A DNA stretch of 64,000 nt. Source: Paraburkholderia bryophila (GTDB lineage Bacteria; Pseudomonadota; Gammaproteobacteria; Burkholderiales; Burkholderiaceae). Position numbers and translations under genes: made by a program. Below are positions 40,243 through 51,979 of the stretch, piece after piece. The stretch covers positions 4,677,854-4,741,853 of the forward strand of contig NZ_JACCAS010000001.1 of NCBI RefSeq assembly GCF_013409255.1, in the 5' to 3' direction. The first letter of the stretch is position 1; each line of letters begins with the position of its first letter. The notes below the pieces were generated by a model. It was not told the origin of the DNA and ran no database searches. It saw nothing but the letters and a program-made list of their open reading frames with translations.

Positions 40243-40608
40243 TTATGCAAACAGTGCCGCGTAATCGTCCGCGGAAAAACCTAGCGACTTGACCCGCCCG
40301 TTGACCACCAGCACCGGCCGCTTGATCACCGACGGCTTGTGGATCATCAACGCGATCGCGCCCGGCTGCGTATCGGCGGCCGCCTTCATGTCGTCGGACA
40401 GGCCGCGCCACGTGGTGCCGCGACGGTTCAGCAGCGCGTCGAGCTTCACGTCTTTCAGCCAGTCCTGCACGAGCGGTTCGGTCACGCCATGCTTCTTGAA
40501 GTCGTGGAACTCGAACTCGACGCCGTGCTCTTCCAGCCACACACGGGCTTTCTTCACGGTGTCGCAGTTCGGGATGCCGTAGACGACAGTCTTGTTGCCG
40601 CGCGCCAT
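40243..40608 (-). CDS. Spx/ArsC-family reductase-like protein (YffB type)
   Basis: This 121-residue thioredoxin-fold protein has VYGIPNCDTVKKARVWLEEH, the single-Cys site of YffB-like ArsC relatives, then RPVLVVNGRVKSLGF, whose Arg would bind an oxyanion or glutathione. It shares one base with the dapD stop (TGATG). E. coli yffB also precedes dapE, so the linkage to dapE is old; its role there is not established. Direct arsenate reduction is unlikely since the usual ArsC context is absent. Confidence 0.88.
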   Translation of the reverse strand: MARGNKTVVYGIPNCDTVKKARVWLEEHGVEFEFHDFKKHGVTEPLVQDWLKDVKLDALLNRRGTTWRGLSDDMKAAADTQPGAIALMIHKPSVIKRPVLVVNGRVKSLGFSADDYAALFA

Positions 40609-41435
40609 CAGTCGCCTCGCAGCAGCTCGTTCAGGCCGACCTTCGCACGCGTCTTGGCGTCGACCTTCTTGACGATCACGGCGCAGTACAGGCTGTGCGA
40701 GCCGTCTTTCGACGGCAGGTTGCCCGCCACCACCACCGAACCCGCCGGAATGCGGCCGTACGTGACTTCGCCCGTTTCGCGGTCGTAAATCTTGGTGCTC
40801 TGGCCGAGGTACACGCCCATCGAGATCACCGAGTTTTCTTCGACGATCACGCCTTCCACCACTTCCGAACGCGCGCCGATGAAGCAGTTGTCTTCAATAA
40901 TGACCGGGTTGGCCTGCAGCGGCTCCAGCACGCCGCCGATGCCCACGCCGCCCGACAGGTGAACGTTCTTGCCGATCTGCGCGCACGAACCGACGGTGGC
41001 CCACGTGTCGACCATCGAACCTTCGTCCACGTACGCGCCGATGTTGGTGTACGACGGCATTAGCACGACGTTTTTCGCGATGAACGAACCGCGACGCGCG
41101 ATGGCGGGCGGCACCACGCGGAAGCCGCCGGCGGCGAAGTCTTCAGCGGTGTAGTTGGCGAACTTGGACGGCACCTTGTCGTAGAACTGGCTGTAGCCGC
41201 CGGCCGGCATCGGCGCGTTGTCTTCCAGACGGAACGACAGCAGCACGGCTTTCTTCAGCCATTGGTTGACGACCCAGTCGCCGTCTTTCTTCTCGGCGAC
41301 GCGCAGCGCACCCTTGTCCAGTTGTTCGATCGCGTGGGCGACGGCTTCGCGTACGTCGGCCGGAGCGGCCTTCGGCGACAGCTCTGCGCGGTTTTCCCAG
41401 GCGGTGTCAATGATCTGCTGAAGTTGTTGCGACAT
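40608..41435 (-). CDS. dapD: Tetrahydrodipicolinate N-succinyltransferase
   Basis: This 275-residue left-handed beta-helix enzyme succinylates tetrahydrodipicolinate in lysine and diaminopimelate synthesis. An N-terminal helical domain (to about residue 105) is followed by hexapeptide repeats, including [21 protein letters not shown] and [20 protein letters not shown]. It is coupled to the next gene by one shared base. Confidence 0.97.
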   Translation of the reverse strand: MSQQLQQIIDTAWENRAELSPKAAPADVREAVAHAIEQLDKGALRVAEKKDGDWVVNQWLKKAVLLSFRLEDNAPMPAGGYSQFYDKVPSKFANYTAEDFAAGGFRVVPPAIARRGSFIAKNVVLMPSYTNIGAYVDEGSMVDTWATVGSCAQIGKNVHLSGGVGIGGVLEPLQANPVIIEDNCFIGARSEVVEGVIVEENSVISMGVYLGQSTKIYDRETGEVTYGRIPAGSVVVAGNLPSKDGSHSLYCAVIVKKVDAKTRAKVGLNELLRGD

Positions 41436-41525
41436 ATGCGTGCTTTTCTGAAGAGTTGAAATCTGAAGAAGGGAGTGCGATGCGCGGGGCGCCTGCCTGG
41501 ACTCTGAAACGGTCGGGAAGCAGAC

Positions 41526-42743
41526 TCAACCCGCGAGCGCGCGGCAAAAATCGACGATGCGCTGTGCGCCTTGCGTGCATTCGTCGACGTCGGCGACCAG
41601 CGCCATGCGGACGAAATTGCGGCCGGGGTTCACGCCGTGCGCGGTGCGCGCGAGGAACGAGCCCGGCAGAACCGTCACATTATAGTCGGCGTAGAGGCGC
41701 TGGGCGAACTCGGTATCCGTCAGGCCCGTGCGCGAGACGTCCGCCCACAGGTAGAACGCGGCGTCCGGCAGGCGCACGTCGAGCACCTCGGCGAGCATCG
41801 GCGTGACGGTGGAAAACTTCTGCACGTACTTCGCGCGGTTCTCGCGCACGTGCGCTTCGTCGTTCCAGGCCGCGATGCTGGCATTCTGGAACACCGTCGA
41901 CAAGGCCGTGCCGTGGTATGTCCGGTATAGCAGGAAGTCCTTGAGGATCGCCGCGTCGCCGGCCACGAAGCCCGAGCGCATGCCCGGCACGTTCGAGCGC
42001 TTGGACAGGCTCGACAGCATGACCAGCCGCTCGAAGCCGCGACCGAGCCGGTGTGCGGCTTCCAGACCGCCAAGGGGCGGGTTGGCTTCGTCGAAATAGA
42101 TCTCCGAGTAGCACTCGTCCGAGGCGATCACGAAACCGTAGCGGTCCGACAGCGCGAACAGTTCGCGCCAGTCCTCGAGCGTCAGCACCGCGCCGGTCGG
42201 GTTGCCCGGCGAGCACACGTACAGCAGTTGCGTGCGCGCCCAGATGGCATCCGGCACCGCCGAATAGTCGCAGGCGAAGTTGCGCGCCGGGTCGCTATTC
42301 ACGAAGTACGGCTGCGCGCCGGCGAGAATCGCCGCGCCTTCGTAGATTTGGTAGAACGGGTTCGGACAGAGTACGATCGCAGGCTCGCCGTCAGGATCGC
42401 GCCGCGGATTGATCACGGTCTGCGCGAGCGCGAACAGTGCCTCGCGCGAGCCCGCCACGGGCAGCACCTGGGTGGCCGGATCGACCGGCGGCAGGGTGTA
42501 GCGCTGCGTGACCCACTTCGCGATCGACTCGCGCAACGCCGGTGAACCGAGCGTGGCCGGATAGGCGGCCAGACCGCCGAGCGACGCGATCACGGCGTCG
42601 CGAATCAAGGCGGGCGTCGGGTGTTTCGGCTCGCCGATACCGAAGCTGATATGCGCGAGGCCTGCGGCCGGCGTGACGTCTTTGAAAAGCGCGCGCAGCT
42701 TTTCGAACGGGTAGGGCTGGAGGGAGTCGAGTAGCGGGTTCAC
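41526..42743 (-). CDS. dapC: Succinyldiaminopimelate transaminase
   Basis: This 405-residue class I/II PLP aminotransferase makes N-succinyl-LL-2,6-diaminopimelate in the step between DapD and DapE. The PLP lysine lies in SSLSKRSNVPGMRSGF, and YVCSPGNPTGAVL and SDECYSEIYF are the usual cofactor motifs. GTG 42743 starts right at the conserved NPLLDSLQPYPFEKL; the open frame further upstream is a chance extension. Its position upstream of dapD makes DapC more likely than a generic aspartate aminotransferase. Confidence 0.94.
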   Translation of the reverse strand: MNPLLDSLQPYPFEKLRALFKDVTPAAGLAHISFGIGEPKHPTPALIRDAVIASLGGLAAYPATLGSPALRESIAKWVTQRYTLPPVDPATQVLPVAGSREALFALAQTVINPRRDPDGEPAIVLCPNPFYQIYEGAAILAGAQPYFVNSDPARNFACDYSAVPDAIWARTQLLYVCSPGNPTGAVLTLEDWRELFALSDRYGFVIASDECYSEIYFDEANPPLGGLEAAHRLGRGFERLVMLSSLSKRSNVPGMRSGFVAGDAAILKDFLLYRTYHGTALSTVFQNASIAAWNDEAHVRENRAKYVQKFSTVTPMLAEVLDVRLPDAAFYLWADVSRTGLTDTEFAQRLYADYNVTVLPGSFLARTAHGVNPGRNFVRMALVADVDECTQGAQRIVDFCRALAG

Positions 42744-42962
42744 TGGGCGGACGAGCCTGATCGAGGATGGGCGCAGACGGAGGGTGCAGGAAGCCGGGCA
42801 TGCAGGCGGCAGAGCGTGGGAACAAATGCGCAAAACGCAATGCAGCAGCGGCGAGCGGATGATTATAGCGTGGCGCAACCCGCCAGGCGGCGCAGCGAAT
42901 GCGTTGCAGCGGGAACGACGCGAACCGCCGACGGTTCGCGCAAAAAAGAAGCGGGAGCAGTA

Positions 42963-43946
42963 ATGTACGGAATTCGCAATGGCTGGCCGACGCTCGCGAT
43001 CATGCTGGGCGCATCGGTGTGGGGGATGATCTGGTATCCGCTGCGCATGCTCGCGGCGCTCGGCGTCACCGGCACGGCGGCCAGCGCGCTGACCAGCGCC
43101 GCCGGTTGCCTGTTCGTGCTGATGGTGCGTTTTCGCACGCTCAAAACGGTGCGTTGGCACTGGCTGCTGCCGGCTCTGGCTTTGGCCGCCGGCATCACCA
43201 ACCTCGGCTTCGTGTGGGGCTCGATCCACGGCGAGGTCATGCGCGTGCTGCTGCTGTTCTATCTCACCCCGGCGTGGACCGCGTTGTTCGCGCACTTCAT
43301 CCTGCATGAACGGCTGACGTGGGCGGGCGCGGGTCTCGCCGCGCTGTCGCTGGCCGGCGCGATGACCATGCTGTGGTCGCCGCAACTGGGTATGCCGGTG
43401 CCCGGCAACCTCGCCGAATGGGCGGGTCTCGCGGGTGGCATGGGCTTCGCGATGAGCAACGTGCTGATCCTGAAGACGAGCCGCGTGCTGCCCGACATGA
43501 AGCCGGAAATGCGCACCGCGACGATTTTCGGCGGCGCGGCGATTTTCAGCGCCTGCGCGTCGCTGTTCGAAGCGATGCCCGCACCGCCCACCGGCGCGCA
43601 TCTGGGCACGGCCGGGCTGCTGGTGCTCGGCCTCGGTTTGCTGCTCGCGTCGAACAATATGCTGGTGCAATACGGCCTCGCGCGCGTGCCGGCTAACCGG
43701 GCGTCGATCATCATGCTGTTCGAGATCGTCGTGACGGCGATGTCCGCGTGGCTATTCGCCGGCGAGTCGCCCGGTCCGCGCGAATGGGCCGGCGGCGCGT
43801 GCATCGTGCTGGCCTCGGCGCTGTCCAGTTGGGTGCATCGGACCAAGGCCATGCCGCCCGATCCAGCCAGCGAAGACACGGGCTCCGCCGACGGGCTGGA
43901 AACAGACCGTAAGGACGGCAAAAACCGTCCACGCGCGATGGTATGA
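42963..43946 (+). CDS. EamA/DMT-family transporter
   Basis: This 327-residue inner-membrane protein has about ten hydrophobic helices in two EamA halves, with the GASVWGMIWYPLRMLAALG start and a conserved AGGACIVLASAL in the last helix. Family members export metabolites or amino acids; the substrate is unknown. It is divergent from dapC with a 219-base gap, so an amino-acid role is possible but unproven. A hydrophilic tail of about 35 residues ends it. Confidence 0.88.
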   Translation: MYGIRNGWPTLAIMLGASVWGMIWYPLRMLAALGVTGTAASALTSAAGCLFVLMVRFRTLKTVRWHWLLPALALAAGITNLGFVWGSIHGEVMRVLLLFYLTPAWTALFAHFILHERLTWAGAGLAALSLAGAMTMLWSPQLGMPVPGNLAEWAGLAGGMGFAMSNVLILKTSRVLPDMKPEMRTATIFGGAAIFSACASLFEAMPAPPTGAHLGTAGLLVLGLGLLLASNNMLVQYGLARVPANRASIIMLFEIVVTAMSAWLFAGESPGPREWAGGACIVLASALSSWVHRTKAMPPDPASEDTGSADGLETDRKDGKNRPRAMV

Positions 43947-44022
43947 TTGCCCCTCATTAGCCGGCGCAAGCGTGAACGCGTGTAGCCGGCGCCCGTATTC
44001 CGAGGGTTCGAAGGAGTTCGCG

Positions 44023-44088
44023 GGCCGCGCCGCAGCAACGGCGAACGGCCGGCGCGGCCTTCGCGAGCCACCTATTTTTTTCCCTTTT
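44023..44088 (+). terminator. Possible terminator between EamA gene and smc
   Basis: GGCCGCGCCG (44023-44032) pairs perfectly with CGGCGCGGCC (44050-44059). A T-rich run follows at 44075-44088, but with 15 bases between, which weakens it as a terminator. Confidence 0.4.
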
Positions 44089-44105
44089 CAAACAGCGAAA
44101 TCGCC

Positions 44106-47100
44106 GTGCGTCTGACCTCGATCAAACTCGCTGGCTTCAAGTCATTCGTCGATCCCACGCATTTCCAGGTCCCGGGCCAGCTAGTCGGCGTGGTCGGACC
44201 GAATGGATGCGGCAAGTCCAACATCATCGACGCCGTGCGCTGGGTGCTCGGCGAATCGCGCGCTTCCGAGCTGCGCGGCGAGTCGATGCAGGACGTGATC
44301 TTCAATGGCTCGACCGCGCGCAAGCCAGGTAGCCGCGCCAGCGTCGAACTCGTGTTCGACAACGCCGACGGCCGCGCCGCCGGCCAGTGGGGCCAGTATG
44401 CCGAAATCGCCGTGAAGCGCGTGCTCACGCGCGACGGCACCTCGAGCTACTACATCAACAATCTGCCGGCGCGTCGCCGCGACATTCAGGACATCTTCCT
44501 CGGCACCGGCCTCGGGCCGCGTGCTTACGCGATCATCGGGCAGGGCATGATCGCGCGCCTGATCGAGGCGAAGCCGGAAGAGCTGCGTGTGTTCCTCGAA
44601 GAAGCCGCGGGTGTGTCCAAGTACAAGGAACGCCGCCGCGAAACCGAGAACCGTCTGCACGACACGCGCGAGAACCTGACGCGGGTCGAAGATATCGTCC
44701 GTGAACTCGGGGCGAATCTCGAGAAGCTGGAAGCGCAGGCGATCGTCGCGACCAAGTACAAAGATCTGCAAACCGACGGCGAAGAGAAGCAGCGTCTCTT
44801 GTGGCTGTTGCGCAAGAACGAAGCCGGCGGCGAGCAGGAACGCCAGCAGCGCGCGATCGAACAGGCGCAGATCGACCTCGAAGCGCAAACCGCGAAGCTG
44901 CGCGAAGTCGAAGCGCAGCTCGAAACGTTGCGCGTCGCGCATTACTCCGCGAGCGACGCGATGCAGGGCGCGCAAGGCTCGCTCTACGAGGCGAACGCGG
45001 AAGTCAGCCGGCTCGAAGCCGAGATCAAGTTCATCGTCGAATCGCGCAACCGCGTGCAGGCGCAGATCGCCGCGCTGACCGCACAGCGTGAGCAGTGGCA
45101 GTCGCAGGCGCAAAAAGCGCAAGACGATCTCGAAGACGCCGAAGAGCAACTGGCCGTCGCCGAAGAAAAAGCCGCACTCGCCGAAGATGAAGCCGCTGCC
45201 AAGCACGACGCCATGCCCGCGCTCGAAGCGCGCTGGCGCGACGCGCAGACCGAGTTGAATGCCGAGCGCGGTGGCATTGCGCAGACCGAACAGGCGCTCA
45301 AGCTCGAAGCCGCGCATCAGCGCAATGCCGACCAGCAATTGCAGCAACTGCAGCAGCGTCACGAGCGGCTGAAGACGGAGTCGGGCGGTCTCGACGCCCC
45401 CGACGAAGCGCAGCTCGAAGACCTGCGCATGCAGCTCGCCGAGCACGAAGAAGTCCTGCACGACGCGCAAGCGCGTCTGGCGGACGCGCAGGAAACGCTG
45501 CCGCGCCTCGACGGCGAACGGCGCGCCGCGCAGGAACGCGTGCAGTCGGAAAGCGCGCAGATTCATCAGCTCGACGCACGCCTCGCCGCGCTCAAGCAAT
45601 TGCAGGAAAACGTCCAGACCGAAGGCAAGATCCAGCCGTGGCTCGAAAAGCACGAACTGGGCGGTCTGCCGCGTCTGTGGAAGAAGCTGCACGTCGAAGC
45701 CGGTTGGGAAGCCGCGCTGGAATCCGTGCTGCGCGAGCGGCTCGCCGCGCTCGAAGTGTCGAACCTCGACTGGGTCAAGGCCTTCGCGACCGACGCGCCG
45801 CCCGCCAAGCTCGCGTTCTACGCGCCGCCGGCCGCCGGTCAGCCGGTCGCCGCGCCGGCCGCGTTGCGGCCGCTGCTGTCGCTGGTACGGATCGACGACG
45901 CCGGCATTCGCGCGGTGTTGAACGACTGGCTGGGCCTCGCGTTCGTCGCCGACGATCTGCAGCAGGCGTTGGCGATGCGCTCGCAATTGCCGGAAGGCGG
46001 TTCGTTCGTCGTCAAGGCGGGTCACGTGGTGACGCGCGTCGGCGTGCAGTTGTATGCCGCCGACTCCGAACAGGCCGGCATGCTGGCGCGTCAGCAGGAA
46101 ATCGAAAACCTCGGCCGCCAGGTGCGCGCTCAGGCTTTGCTCGCCGACGAGGCGAAGGCCGCCGCGATCCGCGCCGAAGCCGCCCACACGCAAGCCGCGC
46201 AAGCGCTGACCGACGTGCGCCAGCAGGCCGAGCGCGCCACGCAGCGCGTGCACGCGTTGCAGATGGACGTGCTCAAGCTCACCCAGGCGCACGAGCGTTA
46301 CACGCAGCGCAGCACGCAGATTCGCGAAGAGCTCGCGGAGATCACCGCCCAGATCGAAGAGCAGCGCGCGCTGCGCGCGGAGTCGGAAGCGAACTTCGAG
46401 CGTCACGACGGCGAGCTCGCCGAATTGCAGGCGCGTTTCGAAGATCACCAACTGGCTTTCGAAGGGCTCGACGAACAGCTCACCGCCGCGCGCGGCCAGG
46501 CGCGCGATCTCGACCGTGGCGCTACCGACGCGCGCTTCGCCGCGCGCAACATGGCGAACCGCATCGAGGAATTGAAGCGCAGCATCCAGGTCGCGCACGA
46601 GCAGAGCGAGCGCGTCGCTGGTTCGCTGGAAGACGCCCGTGGCGAGCTCGAAACGATCAACGAGCAGACCGCGCACACCGGTCTGCAGGACGCGCTCGAC
46701 ATTCGCGCGGTCAAGGAAGAAGCGCTGCATGCCGCACGCCTCGAACTGGACGACCTGACGGCCAAGCTGCGCGCCGCCGATGAAACCCGTCTGACCGCCG
46801 AGCGTGCGTTGCAGCCGCTGCGCGACCGCATCAACGAATTGCAGTTGAAGGAACAGGCGGCTCGCCTGAACGGCGAGCAGTTCATCGAACAACTGGCCGC
46901 GGCCGGTGTCGACGAAGCCGAGTTGCAAGCCAAGCTCACGCCGGACATGAAGCCGTCGTATCTGCAAGGCGAAGTGACGCGCATCAACAACGCGATCGCC
47001 GCGCTTGGGCCGGTCAACATGGCCGCGCTCGACGAACTGAAGGCGGCGAGCGAGCGCAAGAGCTTCCTCGACGCGCAATCGGCCGACCTGAACAGCGCGA

Positions 47101-47624
47101 TCGAAACGCTCGAAGACGCCATCCGCAAGATCGACGCGGAAACGCGCACGCTGTTGCAAGGCACCTTTGACCAGGTGAATCACCATTTCGGCGAACTGTT
47201 CCCGCGTCTGTTCGGCGGCGGCCAGGCGAAGCTGATCATGACCGGCGACGAAATTCTCGACGCCGGCGTGCAGGTGATGGCGCAACCGCCGGGCAAGAAG
47301 AATTCGACGATTCACCTGTTGTCGGGCGGCGAGAAGGCGCTGACCGCCACGGCGCTGGTGTTCGCGATGTTCCAGTTGAATCCGGCGCCGTTCTGTCTGC
47401 TCGACGAAGTGGACGCGCCGCTCGACGACGCCAACACGGAACGTTTCGCGAACCTCGTGCGGGCGATGTCGGACAAGACCCAGTTCCTGTTCATTTCGCA
47501 CAACAAGATCGCGATGGAAATGGCTCAGCAGTTGATCGGCGTGACCATGCAGGAGCAGGGCGTGTCGCGGATCGTGGCCGTCGACATGGAGTCGGCTGCC
47601 GGTTTCGCCCAGAATATCGTTTGA
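44106..47624 (+). CDS. smc: Chromosome segregation protein SMC
   Basis: This 1172-residue ATPase compacts and segregates chromosomes with ScpA/ScpB. It has the N-terminal Walker A GPNGCGKSNIIDAVRWVLGE (about residues 32-51), two long coiled coils (170-500 and 650-1010) separated by a hinge domain, and the C-terminal LSGGEKALTATALVFA signature with Walker B FCLLDEVDAPLDD. GTG 44106 starts directly at RLTSIKLAGFKSFVDPT. Gln/Glu/Ala-rich coil sequence explains long antisense open frames. The scp genes are not adjacent. Confidence 0.97.
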   Translation: MRLTSIKLAGFKSFVDPTHFQVPGQLVGVVGPNGCGKSNIIDAVRWVLGESRASELRGESMQDVIFNGSTARKPGSRASVELVFDNADGRAAGQWGQYAEIAVKRVLTRDGTSSYYINNLPARRRDIQDIFLGTGLGPRAYAIIGQGMIARLIEAKPEELRVFLEEAAGVSKYKERRRETENRLHDTRENLTRVEDIVRELGANLEKLEAQAIVATKYKDLQTDGEEKQRLLWLLRKNEAGGEQERQQRAIEQAQIDLEAQTAKLREVEAQLETLRVAHYSASDAMQGAQGSLYEANAEVSRLEAEIKFIVESRNRVQAQIAALTAQREQWQSQAQKAQDDLEDAEEQLAVAEEKAALAEDEAAAKHDAMPALEARWRDAQTELNAERGGIAQTEQALKLEAAHQRNADQQLQQLQQRHERLKTESGGLDAPDEAQLEDLRMQLAEHEEVLHDAQARLADAQETLPRLDGERRAAQERVQSESAQIHQLDARLAALKQLQENVQTEGKIQPWLEKHELGGLPRLWKKLHVEAGWEAALESVLRERLAALEVSNLDWVKAFATDAPPAKLAFYAPPAAGQPVAAPAALRPLLSLVRIDDAGIRAVLNDWLGLAFVADDLQQALAMRSQLPEGGSFVVKAGHVVTRVGVQLYAADSEQAGMLARQQEIENLGRQVRAQALLADEAKAAAIRAEAAHTQAAQALTDVRQQAERATQRVHALQMDVLKLTQAHERYTQRSTQIREELAEITAQIEEQRALRAESEANFERHDGELAELQARFEDHQLAFEGLDEQLTAARGQARDLDRGATDARFAARNMANRIEELKRSIQVAHEQSERVAGSLEDARGELETINEQTAHTGLQDALDIRAVKEEALHAARLELDDLTAKLRAADETRLTAERALQPLRDRINELQLKEQAARLNGEQFIEQLAAAGVDEAELQAKLTPDMKPSYLQGEVTRINNAIAALGPVNMAALDELKAASERKSFLDAQSADLNSAIETLEDAIRKIDAETRTLLQGTFDQVNHHFGELFPRLFGGGQAKLIMTGDEILDAGVQVMAQPPGKKNSTIHLLSGGEKALTATALVFAMFQLNPAPFCLLDEVDAPLDDANTERFANLVRAMSDKTQFLFISHNKIAMEMAQQLIGVTMQEQGVSRIVAVDMESAAGFAQNIV

Positions 47625-47742
47625 GTTTTCGGTTGAGTTGAGCATCGCGGGCGTCCGCGTTCAGCGCAGCGGCCAGCGGCCGCGCGACAGGTGAACAGGG
47701 CGTAACGGCCGCGCACATAAAAGAATTGCTGATGGAGCATGC

Positions 47743-49011
47743 ATGGACGAGTTGACACTCGGTTTGATCGGCGCGGGCGCCGTAGTGGTCGGGGGCGTGG
47801 TTGTGTACAACGCGTGGCAGGGTGCGAAGGTGCGCCGCAAGATGCCGCGGCCGATGCCGGCCGAGACCGCCGAAACGTTCGCGCGCGACGAGCAGGAAGA
47901 ACAGAGCCCGTTCATCGAACCGGCCCGGCCGACCACGCGGCGCGAGCCGGTTGTGGGTTCGGACGCGACGGCGGAAACCGGCGCGGCGCGGGTCGAGCCG
48001 ACCTTTGGCGCGGCTGCAAGTGCGGCTGCCGCGCCGCTCGATACGCCGGCCGATATTCAGGCCGAGACGACCACGCCGAACGGTTATCCGGAAGCGGAAG
48101 GCGTGGCCGAAGCCGAGGGCGCCGAGGCCGCTCGTCATGCCGACGAACCGATCGAGCCGATCCTGCCCGCCGCCACAACGATTTCGTCGGCGCCGCCGGC
48201 CATCGTCGATCGTCGCATCGACTGTATCGTGCCGATTCGCCTGAATGGCCCGGTGGCCGGCGACAAGGTGATTCCGCTCGCGCAACGTCTGCGCCGCGCC
48301 GGCAGCAAGCCGGTGCATATCGAAGGCAAGCTCGAAGGCGGCGCGTGGGAGCTGTTGCAAAACGGCGCGCGCTATGAAGAACTGCGCGCGGCCGCGCAGT
48401 TGGCTAATCGCAGCGGCGCGCTCAACGAACTGGAGTTCTCGGAGTTCGTGACCGGCGTGCAGCAGTTCGCCGACGCGCTGGATGCGTCGCCGGAATTTCC
48501 CGACATGCTCGAAACGGTGGCGATGGCGCGCGAACTCGACGGCTTCGCCGCGCAGTGCGACGCGCAGTTGTCGATCAACGTGCTGTCGGACGGCGCGCCG
48601 TGGTCGGCCAATTACGTGCAGGCGGTCGCGTCGCAAGACGGTCTGCTGCTGTCGCGTGACGGCACGCGTTTCGTCAAGCTCGACGCGAAGCAGAGCCCGG
48701 TGTTCATGCTGCAATTCGGCGACACCAACTTCCTGCGCGACGACCTGACCTACAAGGGCGGCCAGATGATCACGCTGGTGCTCGACGTGCCGGTCGCCGA
48801 CGAAGACATCCTGCCGTTCCGGCTGATGTGCGACTACGCGAAATCGTTGGCTGAGCGCATCGGCGGACGGGTGGTCGATGATGGCCGCCGTCCGTTGCCG
48901 GAAACCGCGCTGCTGGCGATCGAAAAGCAGTTGATGACGCTCTACGCGAAACTCGAACAGGCGGGCATTCCGGCCGGTTCGCCCGCCACGCGGCGTTTGT
49001 TCAGCCAGTAG
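47743..49011 (+). CDS. ZipA-like cell division protein
   Basis: This 422-residue protein has an N-terminal membrane helix (LTLGLIGAGAVVVGGVVVYN, residues 4-23), a Pro/Ala/Glu-rich linker to about 145, and a C-terminal ZipA-type FtsZ-binding domain to the end. The smc-zipA-ligA order, shared with other beta-proteobacteria, supports the call. It should anchor FtsZ to the inner membrane with the C-terminus in the cytoplasm. Similarity to E. coli ZipA is low by eye, so the symbol is left open. Confidence 0.82.
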   Translation: MDELTLGLIGAGAVVVGGVVVYNAWQGAKVRRKMPRPMPAETAETFARDEQEEQSPFIEPARPTTRREPVVGSDATAETGAARVEPTFGAAASAAAAPLDTPADIQAETTTPNGYPEAEGVAEAEGAEAARHADEPIEPILPAATTISSAPPAIVDRRIDCIVPIRLNGPVAGDKVIPLAQRLRRAGSKPVHIEGKLEGGAWELLQNGARYEELRAAAQLANRSGALNELEFSEFVTGVQQFADALDASPEFPDMLETVAMARELDGFAAQCDAQLSINVLSDGAPWSANYVQAVASQDGLLLSRDGTRFVKLDAKQSPVFMLQFGDTNFLRDDLTYKGGQMITLVLDVPVADEDILPFRLMCDYAKSLAERIGGRVVDDGRRPLPETALLAIEKQLMTLYAKLEQAGIPAGSPATRRLFSQ

Positions 49012-49038
49012 TAGGCTTCGCTTTTTCGCTGACGTTCG

Positions 49039-49065
49039 CAACGGCCGCACGATGTGCGGCCGTTG
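49039..49065 (+). terminator. Strong hairpin after the zipA-like gene
   Basis: A perfect 12-bp stem (CAACGGCCGCAC with its complement) closes a 3-base GAT loop 27 bases after the stop. No U-tract follows, so it may be a partial terminator or an mRNA-stabilising 3' hairpin. Confidence 0.5.
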
Positions 49066-49187
49066 TCGTTGCAGGCGGCTGCTTTACTGTGTGCTTTATG
49101 ACGTGCCTTACGGCATGTCAGCGAACATAATCTCCGCGCCCTGAGAACGCCGCAATGAACCCGGAAACCATCATTCGGCCGATGTAA

Positions 49188-51844
<2,657 letters not shown>

Positions 51845-51893
51845 GGCGGCCCTCGGGCTGCCGGTTGTTTGCTACGTGTTACCGGCAATAAAA

Positions 51894-51915
51894 AACCCAC
51901 GCAATTGCGTGGGTT
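51894..51915. repeat. Left copy of the 22-bp target-site duplication
   Basis: A 22-base sequence with palindromic core CCCACGCAATTGCGTGGG borders the insertion sequence on its left. The identical sequence borders the right end at 53531-53552. The A-run immediately to the left gives this copy a U-tract only on the minus strand. Confidence 0.85.
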
Positions 51916-51927
51916 CAGACTGCTGAC
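51916..51927 (+). repeat. Left terminal inverted repeat of the insertion sequence
   Basis: CAGACTGCTGAC, an exact inverse of the right end at 53519-53530; similarity decays inward. Confidence 0.85.
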
Positions 51928-51979
51928 AAAGTACCCCCAAAGCCTGGCCTTGCGTCGGGCTTTGTCGTTTAATTGGGGC

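Noticed and set aside
41526..43670. 714-codon form of dapC
   Set aside because: The region upstream of 42743 translates into Arg/Gln/His-rich sequence antisense to the EamA transporter gene; the conserved aminotransferase starts at GTG 42743.
44181..47645. 1154-codon open frame antisense to smc
   Set aside because: smc is unmistakable on the plus strand. Codon bias of a GC-rich coiled-coil gene leaves the opposite frame open, and the antisense translation shows no family motifs.
51887..51927. A terminal inverted repeat of about 40 bp, including the hairpin, as the element's own ends
   Set aside because: The outer part is itself palindromic and the flanking A- and T-runs join into one intact 38-bp palindrome when the element is removed, so a target duplication explains it better. 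Other copies of the element would decide.
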